From NCBI GenBank assembly GCA_963843565.1, contig CAWJKY010000004.1:124001-188000 (forward strand): a DNA stretch of 64,000 nt. Reading direction: 5' to 3'. This document shows positions 7,580-16,511 of the stretch, piece after piece; position 1 is the first letter of the stretch; each line of letters starts with the position of its first letter. The position numbers and the translations under genes were made by a program. Below the pieces are notes generated by a model, which saw nothing but the letters and a program-made list of their open reading frames with translations, had not been told where the DNA came from and did no database searches. This stretch comes from DASZQY01 sp963843565. GTDB lineage: Bacteria; Pseudomonadota; Alphaproteobacteria; Rhizobiales; Kaistiaceae.

Positions 7580-7642
7580 AACCTCCCCCTTGAGGGGAGG
7601 TCGGATTTCGGCAAGCTTGCTTGACGAAATCCGGGAGGGGGG
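7580..7642 (+). repeat. Palindrome ending in the ribosome site of the DUF559 gene
   Basis: CCTCCCC-cttga-GGGGAGG is followed by a longer hairpin with arms GGATTTCG and CGAAATCC around the self-complementary loop GCAAGCTTGC. The right flank GGGAGGGGGG ends directly at the ATG at 7643 and must act as its ribosome site, so the repeat and the start of translation are physically joined. Confidence 0.75.
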
Positions 7643-8005
7643 ATGCCGCGCCGGATAGTGCAACCGTTCAACCGTGCGCACGCCAAAGCAATGCGCCGCG
7701 CGATGACCGAGCCCGAGTTCCGGCTTTGGTGGCGGTTGCGTCCGCTCGCCGGGCGCGGATTGCGATTTCGCCGACAGGTCCCGATCGGCCCATACATCGT
7801 CGATTTCTTCTGTCCCTCGAAGAAGCTCGTGGTGGAGCTCGATGGCAGTCAGCATGGCCGTCGGACTAACGCGGCCGCTGACGCCTCGCGGACCGCGTGG
7901 CTCGAACAGCACGGCTATCGTGTGATCCGGTTCTGGAACGGCGACGTGTTGTCGAACGTGGACGGCGTCTGCGACGCGATCGTCGCGACTGCGAGCGAGC
8001 GGTAG
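7643..8005 (+). CDS. DUF559 endonuclease-domain protein (120 aa)
   Basis: Small protein of the DUF559 family, related to very-short-patch-repair (Vsr-like) nucleases in the PD-(D/E)XK superfamily. Visible signatures are AKAMRRAMTEPEFRLWWRLR at the N-terminus, RQVPIGPYIVDFFCPSKKLV containing the metal-binding Asp, VVELDGSQHGR with the ExD/H element, and the final VIRFWNGDVLSNVDGV. Length is normal and catalytic residues are present. DNA cleavage has not been generally demonstrated for the family. The gene is framed by near-identical palindromic repeats and lies in an insertion hot spot, so a mobile or REP-related role is possible. Confidence 0.85.
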   Translation: MPRRIVQPFNRAHAKAMRRAMTEPEFRLWWRLRPLAGRGLRFRRQVPIGPYIVDFFCPSKKLVVELDGSQHGRRTNAAADASRTAWLEQHGYRVIRFWNGDVLSNVDGVCDAIVATASER

Positions 8006-8007
8006 TT

Positions 8008-8064
8008 CCCCCTCCCCGAAACGGCTTCGCCGTTTCGACCCTCCCTCAGGGGGAGGGTTCGGCC
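8008..8064 (+). repeat. Palindromic intergenic repeat, right copy
   Basis: Same 57 bp unit as 7502-7558 with two substitutions (one in the GAAACGG/CCGTTTC loop, one in the central CTCAAG). It starts 2 nt after the DUF559 stop and could also serve as a bidirectional terminator between that gene and the convergent acetyltransferase. Confidence 0.85.
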
Positions 8065-8079
8065 AAGGCGTCGCCGCGC

Positions 8080-9213
8080 CTACCGCCTGATCCGGCGCAG
8101 CGCATCGCGGGCGGCGCGTTCGGCGCGGGTCGTTGCGAGGCCGGCGCGGTGCGCGAGGCTCCCGCCGGGCGGGCCGATGACCAGCGTGCCGATCTCGAGG
8201 CGCCCCTCCCACAGATGATCGATCATCGGATGGTCGGCCGCGGCGAGTGAATCGATCGACGCGATGGTGGCGTCGGAGAAGATGCCGGCCGGCAGGTCGA
8301 GCATCAACTGGGCGCCGGGCGAGAAGCGCGCCCAAGTCTCGTCGTAGGCGATCTTCCAGGTCCACGCGGTTGCGCCGGCGGCAAACGTGACCACCATGGC
8401 GACCGGCGTACCGTCGAGATCGAGCGAATCGATGCGCGCCGAACCGGCGTCGGCGAGCGCTCCGACCGCCTCACGGGCGAACTCGGCGGTCTCGGGCTTC
8501 GAGATCAGGGCGGTGCCGCGCCGGCCTTTCCAGCCGGCTGCCTCGAGCGCCATGAACACTTCGAACCGCGAGCGCACGTCGTCGGGCGCCAGCCGCGTTT
8601 CGTGCGTCAGCCGGCCATGCTCGCCAAACCGTCGCATGAGGCGGTTGAATTCCTTCCGCCGCCGGCTCGACTGCGCGGCGCGGGCGTCGACGCCATCGGC
8701 GCGTTGGAGAGCGGCGCGCACGTGGCGATCGACGATCTCGGCCGGGCGGCCGTCGCGGGCCGCCGCCGCCAGAAACGACGCCGCGACCGGGCTGGTGAGC
8801 GGCAGATCGGGGACGACCAGACTGCGCCCCGGCGCAAGCCCGTCGAGGAGCGCGGTGACGCCCGCCGCAACCGCCTCGCGATCGATGAGCGGCAGGCCGA
8901 GCGGCCCGTAGTCGTGCGCCCAGATGCGCGCCGCCGGAGCGACGCGACCGAGGCGGGCAAAGGTGACCGGCGCCAGCGCCACCAGATGCCCGTCGGCATC
9001 GCGCACGGTGGCGAGCCGCACGTCGGCACCAAGGCCGGTAATGGCGGGCAGCGCGAAATCCGGCTGGAAGAAGACGTTGTCGCCGATCGCATGGCCGGCA
9101 AGCACGGTCCACTCGGCAACCAAGGACGTCGCCTCGCCCGGCCGCGTCAGCGCGAAGGTCAGCTGGCTGCCGTCCGCGGCGGCGACTTCGAGGTCGTCGA
9201 GTGCCATCGCCAT
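8080..9213 (-). CDS. BioF2-like GNAT acetyltransferase (377 aa)
   Basis: Length and layout match the GNAT acetyltransferases of the CelD/BcsL (Acetyltransf_6) group, which often act on polysaccharide. The N-terminal half holds substrate-domain features (AEWTVLAGHAIGDNVFFQPD, IWAHDYGPLGLPLID). The C-terminal half has SSRRRKEFNRLMRRFGEHGR, the EAAGWKGRRGTAL block, then DGTPVAMVVTF and WKIAYDETWARFSPGAQLML, the usual acetyl-CoA fold. It begins one base after the flippase stop on the same strand, so the two form an operon probably concerned with export or modification of a surface glycan. Confidence 0.8.
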   Translation of the reverse strand: MAMALDDLEVAAADGSQLTFALTRPGEATSLVAEWTVLAGHAIGDNVFFQPDFALPAITGLGADVRLATVRDADGHLVALAPVTFARLGRVAPAARIWAHDYGPLGLPLIDREAVAAGVTALLDGLAPGRSLVVPDLPLTSPVAASFLAAAARDGRPAEIVDRHVRAALQRADGVDARAAQSSRRRKEFNRLMRRFGEHGRLTHETRLAPDDVRSRFEVFMALEAAGWKGRRGTALISKPETAEFAREAVGALADAGSARIDSLDLDGTPVAMVVTFAAGATAWTWKIAYDETWARFSPGAQLMLDLPAGIFSDATIASIDSLAAADHPMIDHLWEGRLEIGTLVIGPPGGSLAHRAGLATTRAERAARDALRRIRR

Positions 9214-9214
9214 T

Positions 9215-10540
9215 CTACGACGCCTTCAGTGTCTGCGTCGGCCCGAAGGCGGTGAAGATCGAGCAGCGAATGCCGAGCCGCGTGGCGGTGAGGATGTAGA
9301 GCGCCACGGTTTCGGCGGCGAGCGACACGCCGGTCGCGGTGGCGGCACCGACGAGGCCGAAGCGCGGGATGAGGAGCACGGTCAAGGCGACGTTGAGGAC
9401 GAAGGTCAGCGTGTAGACCACCGCGCAGATGCCCTGCTGGCCGGCCATGGTCAAAAGCGTCTCCGCCGGGCCGATGGAGGCGCGGATGAGAAGGCCCGCC
9501 GACACGATGAAGAGCAGCGGATAGCCTTCCGAAAAGCCCGGCCCGAACAGCGACAGCAGCGGCCCGCCGACCGCCACCAGCATCAGCACGATGGCCAGCG
9601 ACGGCCAGAACGTCCAGTGCAGCGTGTCGCGCACGAAGGCTTCCAGCCGGACATGGTCGCCGGTGGCGTAGTACTGGGAGAAGCGCTGGGCACTGCCGAC
9701 GCGCACGGCGAAATAGACGAAGTGGACGAGGGCCAGCGTCTTGACCGCGGCGAAGTAGACCGCCACCCGGTCCGGCTCCATGAAGCGCCCGACCATGATG
9801 ATGTCGACGTTGGTGAGGAGGTTGAAGAAACCCTCGACGATGAAGATCGGCAGCGCCACCGCGATCCACGTCATCGGGGCATAGATGCGCGGGCCCTGGG
9901 GGACCTCCCGGTTGACGCGGCGACGGAGCAGGACGAACTGGGCGAGCGTCGTCAGGTAGGTGGCGGCAATCGTCGCACCCATGGCGGTGACGGCGTTTGC
10001 CGGATAGCCGAGGCCGATCGCCGCGACCATCGCCACGATGATCGCCAGCGGCCGCACGATGAACGTCGGCCACAGGCTGAGATCGGGCCAGCTGAAGGCA
10101 CGCGACACACCGTCCTGGATTTCGGCCAGCGCCAGCATCGGCAGCGTGATGACGCCGAGGTAGAGGGGGATCAGGTAGTAGCCCGGCAGGGAGTCGCCGA
10201 AGACGTGGAGGCCGGCGGCCCCGATGAGGGCAATGACGGTCGAGGCGATGAGGCCCTGCACGCGGCTGCCGACGATCACGCCGCGCAGCAAACCCAGCTC
10301 GCCGCGGGCGCTGTATTCCGGCACGAAGCGCAGAAGCGCGGTCTGGATGCCGAGGCCGGCGAAGCCGCCGAGGATCACCGCGCCCACCCAGACAATGACG
10401 AAGATGCCGTATTCGAAGCTGCCCATCCAGCGGGCGAGCAGCACCTGGCTGACGTAGGCGATGACGGCGCTGACGATGCGCACGAAGAAGGTGATCAGGC
10501 TGATGCGCCGCGAAACGGAGCGATCGTCCTTGCCGACCAT
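9215..10540 (-). CDS. Polysaccharide flippase, MATE/Wzx-like (441 aa)
   Basis: Multi-spanning inner-membrane protein of the oligosaccharide flippase type. It has about twelve hydrophobic segments in paired arrangement, beginning ISLITFFVRIVSAVIAYVSQ and including the family's conserved early motif VLLARWMGSFEYGIF. The ATG at 10540 is chosen because the segment before it is not hydrophobic and carries no family features; a TTG at 10633 is a possible longer start. It would move lipid-linked glycans across the membrane. It is translationally close to the acetyltransferase downstream, and no glycosyltransferases are in view. Confidence 0.85.
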   Translation of the reverse strand: MVGKDDRSVSRRISLITFFVRIVSAVIAYVSQVLLARWMGSFEYGIFVIVWVGAVILGGFAGLGIQTALLRFVPEYSARGELGLLRGVIVGSRVQGLIASTVIALIGAAGLHVFGDSLPGYYLIPLYLGVITLPMLALAEIQDGVSRAFSWPDLSLWPTFIVRPLAIIVAMVAAIGLGYPANAVTAMGATIAATYLTTLAQFVLLRRRVNREVPQGPRIYAPMTWIAVALPIFIVEGFFNLLTNVDIIMVGRFMEPDRVAVYFAAVKTLALVHFVYFAVRVGSAQRFSQYYATGDHVRLEAFVRDTLHWTFWPSLAIVLMLVAVGGPLLSLFGPGFSEGYPLLFIVSAGLLIRASIGPAETLLTMAGQQGICAVVYTLTFVLNVALTVLLIPRFGLVGAATATGVSLAAETVALYILTATRLGIRCSIFTAFGPTQTLKAS

Positions 10541-10801
10541 GATCGAATCGGCCGCTGCCGCGATCGGCAGGACACGATCCTTCAACGGTCCGGAAAACGT
10601 CTGCTCGACTACGCCGACGAACGAGATGCGCAACGCCCTGGCCTCACAAGTGCCGCCGCAACCAGCCGCATCGCGGAAACGCCAAAACGCACCGCATCGG
10701 CCGGGCACCACTGATAGGCGGCCACCCGTGCAGTGACAATCAACGCAGCCGATCAGACTTCCGTAAAGGTTAACCCGCGCCAACGGGACCCCGCGCGGCG
10801 C

Positions 10802-12595
10802 TCAGAGCTTGATGCGGCCCGCCTGGATCGCTTCCGACAGCACCCCGGTCAGCGGCACGTAGGCGCCGGCGCGGGGATCGTCGAAATAGAGCGGGTCGTC
10901 CACCACCTCCGGGTCGAAGCCCTCGCGCACCAGATCGAGCTTCTGCTGCTTGAAGGTCGACGTGTGGTCGATGCTCGTCTGGAGGCGGATGAAACAGGGT
11001 CGCGCGAAGGCCGGCAGGCGTGCGTGGATTTCCGTCCGCAGCCGCGCGAGGTCGAAGCCGTCGCCGGGCACGATCGCCGCCATGCCCGCCCGCCCGTCGG
11101 CGCACTCGACCGCGACACCGTAGACGTTGGTCTCCGCGACGCCGTCGATCACGTCGATGGTTTCGGCGACTTCGGCGGTCGACACGTTTTCGCCCTTCCA
11201 GCGAAAGGTATCGCCGATGCGGTCGACGAAATAGAAGTAGCCGTGCTTGTCCTTGCGCACCAGGTCGCCGGAGCGGAACCAGCGGTCGCCCTTCTCGAAG
11301 ACGTCGTGGAGCACCTTGTGCTCGCTCGCCTCCTTGTCGGCGTAGCCGTCGTAGCGCTGCCCCGGCTTCATGGCGTCGAAGACGATGAGCGAGACCAGCT
11401 CGCCGACCTCGCCGTCGGGAACCCGCACGCAGAACCCGTCGGCATCGCGCACCGGCCGCTCGTGCTCGACATCGAACTGGACAACCGCCATCGGGAAGAT
11501 CGAGCGCGTCCACAGCGGCGTGCGGCCGATGGCGCCGGGCGTCTCGTCGAAATTGAACAGCACCGCGTTGCCTTCGGTGGCGGCATAGAACTCGCGCACA
11601 TGGGGGATCGCGAAGCGCTTCTTGAAGGGCATCCAGACGTCCGGCCGGAGGCCGTTGCCGCACATCAGGCGGATCTTGTGGGCGCCGGCGCGCGGATGGT
11701 CGGGGGCGTTCAGGAGGTAGCGGCAGAGCTCGCCGACATACTGGACAAGCGTGCACTCCTGCCTGACCACGTCGTCCCAGAACTGGCGGGCGGAGAATTT
11801 CTCGCGCAGGAACACCGACCCGCCGACCATCAGCGGCCCGCCGGCCGCGATCACCCCGCCGACCGTGTGGTAGAGCGGCAGGCAGTCGTACATGCGGTCG
11901 GTTTCCTTCGCCTCCATCATCTGCGAGAAGGCAAGCATCGCCGCCAGCACCCGGTAATGGTTGATGTTGGCGGCCTTGGGCAGGCCGGTGGTGCCGCTGG
12001 TGTAGATGTAGAGGCAGATGTCGTCGTGGATGAGCGCCGGGCGTTCGTCCCTGGGGATCGGACCATCGGCGAGGACCGCGATCTCGAAGTCGATGCTCCG
12101 CTCGGCGGTGCCGCCGTGCAGCCAGATTTCCGGGCCCGGCGCGACCAGATGCTCGGCGCCGGCGAACGAATCGGCGAGCGAAGCGTCGACGATGACGTGC
12201 TTCGGGTGGACGATGTTGATGGAATAGGCGAGCGGCATGCCGGCGAGGTTGGTGTTGAGGAGCGCCGTGACACCGCCGGCGCGCGCCACCCCCAGCCACA
12301 CCGCCAGGAACTCCGGCCGGTTGGGCATCAGCAGGCAGACCGTGTCGCCTTTGCTGATGCCGTGCTTCAGCGCCCAGCGCGCGTAGCGGTTGGCGCGCGC
12401 GTTGAGCTCGGCGTAGGTCAGCGTCTCGGTGTCGGAATAGAGCGCCACCCGGTCGCCGAATTTCGCGGCGAGCAGCTCCAGCTCATCCGGGAGCACGCGC
12501 TTCGGATTGCGCGCCAGTGGAATGATCGTGCGCAGCATGCGCAACATGCCGCGAGAGAACGCGAGATCCCTCCCCAGCCGCTGGACTATTCCCAT
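10802..12595 (-). CDS. Long-chain/very-long-chain acyl-CoA synthetase, FATP type (597 aa)
   Basis: ANL-superfamily ligase resembling the SLC27/FATP and bacterial FadD-like group. ATP motif ICLYIYTSGTTGLPKAANIN, VREFYAATEGNAVLFNF, the hinge RSGDLVRKDKHGYFYFVDRI-GDTFRWKGENVST typical of FATP proteins, and C-terminal lysines in STFKQQKLDLVREGFDP. It activates fatty acids for metabolism, possibly coupled to uptake. The ATG at 12595 is chosen because GGAGGAAAGG lies upstream and upstream in-frame codons would run into the divergent tusA gene. The intergenic gap is 40 bp, so the promoters of this gene and tusA overlap. Confidence 0.9.
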   Translation of the reverse strand: MGIVQRLGRDLAFSRGMLRMLRTIIPLARNPKRVLPDELELLAAKFGDRVALYSDTETLTYAELNARANRYARWALKHGISKGDTVCLLMPNRPEFLAVWLGVARAGGVTALLNTNLAGMPLAYSINIVHPKHVIVDASLADSFAGAEHLVAPGPEIWLHGGTAERSIDFEIAVLADGPIPRDERPALIHDDICLYIYTSGTTGLPKAANINHYRVLAAMLAFSQMMEAKETDRMYDCLPLYHTVGGVIAAGGPLMVGGSVFLREKFSARQFWDDVVRQECTLVQYVGELCRYLLNAPDHPRAGAHKIRLMCGNGLRPDVWMPFKKRFAIPHVREFYAATEGNAVLFNFDETPGAIGRTPLWTRSIFPMAVVQFDVEHERPVRDADGFCVRVPDGEVGELVSLIVFDAMKPGQRYDGYADKEASEHKVLHDVFEKGDRWFRSGDLVRKDKHGYFYFVDRIGDTFRWKGENVSTAEVAETIDVIDGVAETNVYGVAVECADGRAGMAAIVPGDGFDLARLRTEIHARLPAFARPCFIRLQTSIDHTSTFKQQKLDLVREGFDPEVVDDPLYFDDPRAGAYVPLTGVLSEAIQAGRIKL

Positions 12596-12635
12596 CCCTG
12601 TCCTTTCCTCCCGCCGAACCGTAGCATTGTCCGCC

Positions 12636-12890
12636 ATGGACGACGAGACACCCCCCGACGCCTGGCGCTGCGACCGCGCGCTGGACCTCTCCGGCCTGAA
12701 ATGCCCTCTGCCGGTGCTGCGGGCGCGCAAGGCCCTCATCGCCCTGCCGGCGGGGGCGCGGCTCAAGGTGACCGCCACCGACCCGATGGCGGCGATCGAC
12801 ATGCCGCACTTCGCGGCGGAGGCCGGCCACCGCCTGGTCGCCACCGCCGAGGACGGCGAAAAGCTCCTGTTCCTGATCGAGCGGGGGTGA
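12636..12890 (+). CDS. tusA: TusA-family sulfur carrier protein (84 aa)
   Basis: Small sulfur-transfer protein. Residues about 16-30 carry the defining CPxP motif, LDLSGLKCPLPVLRARKAL, whose cysteine accepts persulfide sulfur. The following blocks LPAGARLKVTATDPMAAIDM and FAAEAGHRLVATAEDGEKLL make the rest of the beta-alpha fold. TusA proteins feed sulfur to tRNA thiolation and cofactor assembly. Length is normal. It is transcribed divergently from the acyl-CoA synthetase and is followed at once by the DUF1294 gene. Confidence 0.88.
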   Translation: MDDETPPDAWRCDRALDLSGLKCPLPVLRARKALIALPAGARLKVTATDPMAAIDMPHFAAEAGHRLVATAEDGEKLLFLIERG

Positions 12891-12891
12891 G

Positions 12892-13188
12892 GTGCCGATG
12901 CCGCTGGCTGCCGAAATCGCCCTCTACGCGGTCGGGATCAACCTCGTCGGCTTCGTGGCGTTCGGCTGGGACAAGTTCCGCGCCATCCGTGACCTGTGGC
13001 GCATACCGGAGCGGACGCTCCTGACGCTCGCGCTGATCGGCGGCTCGCCGGGCGTCATCGCCGGACAGCACCTGTTCCGCCACAAGACGCGCAAGGAGCC
13101 GTTCCGCACCCAACTCCACCTGATCGTCGCCATTCAGGCGGTTGCGCTCGTTGTCTGGGCGGGCGCCAGCTTCCTGCAACAGGCTTGA
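12892..13188 (+). CDS. DUF1294 membrane protein (98 aa)
   Basis: Small integral membrane protein of the DUF1294 family. It has two or three hydrophobic segments (IALYAVGINLVGFVAFG; LTLALIGGSPGVIAGQHLF; LHLIVAIQAVALVVWAGASF) separated by the signature FGWDKFRAI...WRIPERTLL and HKTRKEPFR. The function is unknown. The GTG start overlaps the ribosome site GGGGTGAGG at the end of tusA; an ATG lies 6 nt further on. It ends ten bases before the convergent CobW gene. Confidence 0.85.
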   Translation: MPMPLAAEIALYAVGINLVGFVAFGWDKFRAIRDLWRIPERTLLTLALIGGSPGVIAGQHLFRHKTRKEPFRTQLHLIVAIQAVALVVWAGASFLQQA

Positions 13189-13198
13189 GGCGGCGACC

Positions 13199-14245
13199 CT
13201 AGCGCCCTTGCCGCGCCGAGAAGCCGGGAATGGCGAGCGGGTTGTCGGTGAGCGCCGTCCGGTCGGGGGTGTCGACGCTGGCCTCGTTGAGGAAGGCGTC
13301 GAGGATGCCGGAGAAGGTGGCGGCGTCGAGATCGCGCGCGGTGACGGCGAAGCGCGTCGTGGTCGCCGTGGCGGCCGAACCGTCGACGATCGCCGGCGGC
13401 AGGAAGAAGTTGCCGATGCCCTCCAGGATCACCGTATCGCCGTCGGGCGTGGCGACGGCACCGCGCAGGCGGATGAGATTCGAGGCTTGCAGGTAGGCGA
13501 GATACTCGATGAAGCGGTCCGCGGCGGCGAGCGACACGCTGTGCTGACGCGCCACCGTGAAGGTGTGGATGCGACCGGCCTCGCCCATGAGCGGCGTCGC
13601 GGCGGGCGGCGTGTCGGGCCCGAGCCACGCGGCGATATCGCCGCTCGCGGGATCGAAGGGACCGTGGCCCATGAGGGCGCTGGCATCGACCGTGGCCGCA
13701 TCGACGATTGCCGCGCGCGGGTTCACCGCGGCAAGCGCCGGAAGCGCGCCGCCGAACACCGCGACAACGTCGGCCATGGCGATCTGGCGGACGACGTTGG
13801 CTTGCCCGGCGAGCATGTCGCCCACCGCCGGCGCGGCCAGCACCGCGACGATGCCATCGGCCACGAAGCGCAGCGACAGATACGGGTGGAGCGCGACCTC
13901 GCCGAGGATCGCAGCCGGATCGGCGGCGGCATCCGTTTCGACGACGACCCGCGAGACCGGGTCGACGCGGCCATTGTCGAGATCGCGGAGCAGGCCCTCG
14001 AGCGTCTCGGAGAGCGCCCCCCGCGCGGCGCAGCAGATGCACCCGCCACCGAGACTGAGGTAGCTGTCGCCGATCGCGGCGAGGCTCACGCCATCGAGCG
14101 CCGTCTTGCCGAAATCGTTGAGCACGACAGCCGTTCCGGCGAAGGCCGGCGTCTTCAGGAGGCGGTTGATCAGCGTCGTCTTGCCGGTGCCCCGGGCGCC
14201 GGCGACGATCGTGATCGGAATGGGCTTCTTGCGGGCGCGCGCCAC
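13199..14245 (-). CDS. CobW/COG0523-family metal-chaperone GTPase (348 aa)
   Basis: G3E GTPase that loads metal into target proteins. Walker A is GARGTGKTTLINRLL near the N-terminus, followed by the COG0523 metal-binding motif GGCICC (in YLSLGGGCICCAARGAL), VVETDAAADPAAIL in place of the usual ES-x-G, and a C-terminal CobW_C-type region. The nucleotide-specificity NKxD motif is not obvious (the region reads VVAVFGGALPALAAVNPRA), so GTP specificity may be altered. The GTG at 14245 fits the start of the domain; a longer frame runs into the dacF gene. Its metal could be nickel, given the urease cluster, but cobalt or zinc is equally possible. Confidence 0.8.
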   Translation of the reverse strand: MARARKKPIPITIVAGARGTGKTTLINRLLKTPAFAGTAVVLNDFGKTALDGVSLAAIGDSYLSLGGGCICCAARGALSETLEGLLRDLDNGRVDPVSRVVVETDAAADPAAILGEVALHPYLSLRFVADGIVAVLAAPAVGDMLAGQANVVRQIAMADVVAVFGGALPALAAVNPRAAIVDAATVDASALMGHGPFDPASGDIAAWLGPDTPPAATPLMGEAGRIHTFTVARQHSVSLAAADRFIEYLAYLQASNLIRLRGAVATPDGDTVILEGIGNFFLPPAIVDGSAATATTTRFAVTARDLDAATFSGILDAFLNEASVDTPDRTALTDNPLAIPGFSARQGR

Positions 14246-14258
14246 GGGGTGAGACCGC

Positions 14259-15395
14259 CTAGCGGGTTTCGAGCTGGATCGCCTTTTCCGGGCTGACGTA
14301 GGCACTCGCCGCCCCACCGGCAAGCGCCGTCGGCCTCAAGTGCGGCATCGGCACCGACGTCCCGGCGACCTTGCCGGGCGCGTCAGCGCGGCCGGTGTAG
14401 ACCGGCACCGGGTCCATCAGCGTGAAGCGCGGCACCAGCGAGGAATGCGGGAATATCTGGTCCTCGGGCGGCTCTTCGTCGGACGCGGTCGTATCGCGCT
14501 TCTTCGGGCAGACGACGTCGTGCAGATCGGCGAGCGATCCGGACGCCGGCACCGCGTTGAATTTGTCGAGGCTCGCCTTGCCGACGCTGAGCCAACTCGC
14601 AAACCCCTCGTCGAGCAGGTGGGCGGCAAGTTCGCCGCGCATTGCCGGCGATTCCGCACCCAGCACCACCGCGATCATCGTGCGGTCGGCGCGCTGCGCA
14701 ACCGCGACGATGTTGAAGCCGGAGGCGCACACGAATCCGGTCTTCATGCCGACGGTGCCGCGATAACGCTCGAGCAGCATGTTCTGCGAGCGCAGGATGT
14801 GCTTGCCGGCCTTGATGGCGGGGATGCGGTAGTACTCCCGGTACTCGGGAAAGTCGGTCCAGATCGCCCGGGCGAGAACCGCCAGATCGCGCGCCGTCGT
14901 GCGCTGGCCGTCGTCGGGCAGGCCGTTGGCGTTGTCGTAGTGCGTCGACGTCATGCCGAGGCGCTTCGCCTCGGCGTTCATCATGGCGACGAACTTCGGC
15001 TCGCTGCCGCCGACCGTCTCCGCCACCGCCACGGCGATGTCGTTGGCCGACTTCACCAGCATCATCTTCAGCGCGTTGTCGACATTGATGACGGTGCCGA
15101 CCTTGTAGCCCATCTTGGCGGGCGCCTGGGCGAGCGCATGCTTGGAGATGACCACCGGCGAGGTCAGCGTCAGCTTGCCCTCGTGCAGCGCCTTGAAGGT
15201 CAGGTAGGCGGTCATGATCTTGGTCAGCGACGCCGGCTGCCACAGGGCGTTCGACTGGGCGTCGTCGACCACCCGGCCGCCATCGACCTCGACCACGATA
15301 TAGGCCGGATGGGCGCTTTCCTGCGCAGGCGCCGGGGTTGCGAACCCCGCCACGAGGCACGCAGCGGCCACCAGAATCGGACGGACGCGGTTCAC
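14259..15395 (-). CDS. dacF: D-alanyl-D-alanine carboxypeptidase, PBP5/DacF type (378 aa)
   Basis: Penicillin-binding protein of class C type 5 that trims the terminal D-Ala from peptidoglycan stem peptides in the periplasm. The GTG at 15395 gives a signal peptide, VNRVRPILVAAACLVAGFAT then PAPAQ. The three active-site motifs are SLTK (S-x-x-K nucleophile), SAND (S-x-N) and KTG in MKTGFVC. The C-terminal region lacks a clear amphipathic anchor. The 215 bp upstream (15396-15610) separates it from divergent ureD and must contain both promoters. Confidence 0.9.
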   Translation of the reverse strand: MNRVRPILVAAACLVAGFATPAPAQESAHPAYIVVEVDGGRVVDDAQSNALWQPASLTKIMTAYLTFKALHEGKLTLTSPVVISKHALAQAPAKMGYKVGTVINVDNALKMMLVKSANDIAVAVAETVGGSEPKFVAMMNAEAKRLGMTSTHYDNANGLPDDGQRTTARDLAVLARAIWTDFPEYREYYRIPAIKAGKHILRSQNMLLERYRGTVGMKTGFVCASGFNIVAVAQRADRTMIAVVLGAESPAMRGELAAHLLDEGFASWLSVGKASLDKFNAVPASGSLADLHDVVCPKKRDTTASDEEPPEDQIFPHSSLVPRFTLMDPVPVYTGRADAPGKVAGTSVPMPHLRPTALAGGAASAYVSPEKAIQLETR

Positions 15396-15610
15396 CCGAA
15401 TTTGCCTGACGCCTGCCGTTGTCGGCCCGCCCGCGGCGGACTCGTCTGTTTGTCGCACCCGCGTGTTCCTAGCCGATTTGTTTGACCCTTGGCAAAGCGC
15501 ACCTCGTCGCGATGACCTATTGTGCGCCATCTGCGGCACTATCCGGCAGGTGCCGCGAGCCTGTTTGAGGGAGCCCGAGCGACGAAAGTGGCGCTAACCT
15601 TGCATCCCGC

Positions 15611-16498
15611 ATGGGGCTCGCTTTTGATCCCGTACCCATGGACCTGACGCCAATCCACCATTCATCCGCCCGGCCGCCCCTGTCGCGGCCGGCGCCAGCG
15701 CCGCACATGGAGCGGGCGCGCGGGACCGTGCGAATCGCCCTGGCCGCCGACGGGGCGACGACGCGCCTGGTCGAGGCCTATCAGGCCGGCTCCGCCAAGG
15801 TCCGTTTTCCGCGCGCCCACCGGGGCGATGCCCTCGACGCGACCCTCATCAACACCGCCGGCGGCGTCACCGGCGGCGATCATCTGACCTACGCCATCGA
15901 GGTCGGCGCCGCCGCCGCGGGCGTCATCGCCACCCAGGCCGCCGAGCGCATCTATCGCCGCTCCGCCGGGGTCGGACGGATCGACACCACCCTTTCGGTC
16001 GCGGCAAACGGCCGCCTCGACTGGCTGCCGCAGGAGACCATCGTCTTCGACGGCGCCGCACTGGCCCGCACCATGCAGGCCGACGTCGACCCGAGCGGCC
16101 GGCTGCTGGCGGTCGAATCGGTCGTTCTCGGCCGCACCACCATGGGCGAGCGCGCCACCGACATTCACGTCACCGATGCCTGGCGGATCCGTCGCGGGGG
16201 CGAACTGGTCTTCGCCGACACCCTGCGCCTCGAAGGCGACGCCGCCGCGATCATGGCTGGCGGCGCCACCGGCAACGGTGCGGTGGCGATAGCGACCCTG
16301 GTTCTGGTCGCGCCGGACGCGGAGGCCCGTGTCGCAACCGCCCGCGCCGCGCTCGGCGACGACGGCGGCGCCTCCGCCTGGAACGGAATTCTGGTCGCGC
16401 GTCTGGTCGCCTCGACAGGGCAGGTGCTTCGCGCCACTCTCATGCGCCTTGTCGAAGCGATCGCCGAGCGGCCGCTACCACGCGTCTGGCATTGCTAG
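15611..16498 (+). CDS. ureD: Urease accessory protein UreD (295 aa)
   Basis: UreD joins UreF and UreG to deliver nickel into apo-urease. Family features are the early ARGTVRIALAADGATTRL, a GSAKVRFPR motif, ATLINTAGGVTGGDHLTYAI, ATQAAERIYRR, and WLPQETIVFDGAAL with TRTM-like ARTMQADV. Length is usual. The start at 15611 gives MGLAFDPVPMDLTPIHHSSA; the internal ATG at 15638 could be used instead. It is the first gene of the urease operon. Confidence 0.93.
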   Translation: MGLAFDPVPMDLTPIHHSSARPPLSRPAPAPHMERARGTVRIALAADGATTRLVEAYQAGSAKVRFPRAHRGDALDATLINTAGGVTGGDHLTYAIEVGAAAAGVIATQAAERIYRRSAGVGRIDTTLSVAANGRLDWLPQETIVFDGAALARTMQADVDPSGRLLAVESVVLGRTTMGERATDIHVTDAWRIRRGGELVFADTLRLEGDAAAIMAGGATGNGAVAIATLVLVAPDAEARVATARAALGDDGGASAWNGILVARLVASTGQVLRATLMRLVEAIAERPLPRVWHC

Positions 16499-16511
16499 GG
16501 AGACGATACCG

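Noticed and set aside
8924..10714. Long plus-strand open frame opposite the flippase and acetyltransferase genes
   Set aside because: Composition is Arg/Asp/His/Gly-rich without domains, and it mirrors the codon pattern of the minus-strand genes; typical antisense shadow in GC-rich DNA.
10733..13024. 763-codon plus-strand open frame opposite the acyl-CoA synthetase gene
   Set aside because: The minus-strand enzyme has every family motif in this interval, while this frame has none and runs through the tusA gene in another phase.
13142..15485. Two long plus-strand frames opposite the CobW and dacF genes
   Set aside because: Low-complexity Arg/Gly/Asp composition; the opposite strand is clearly coding with recognised catalytic motifs.
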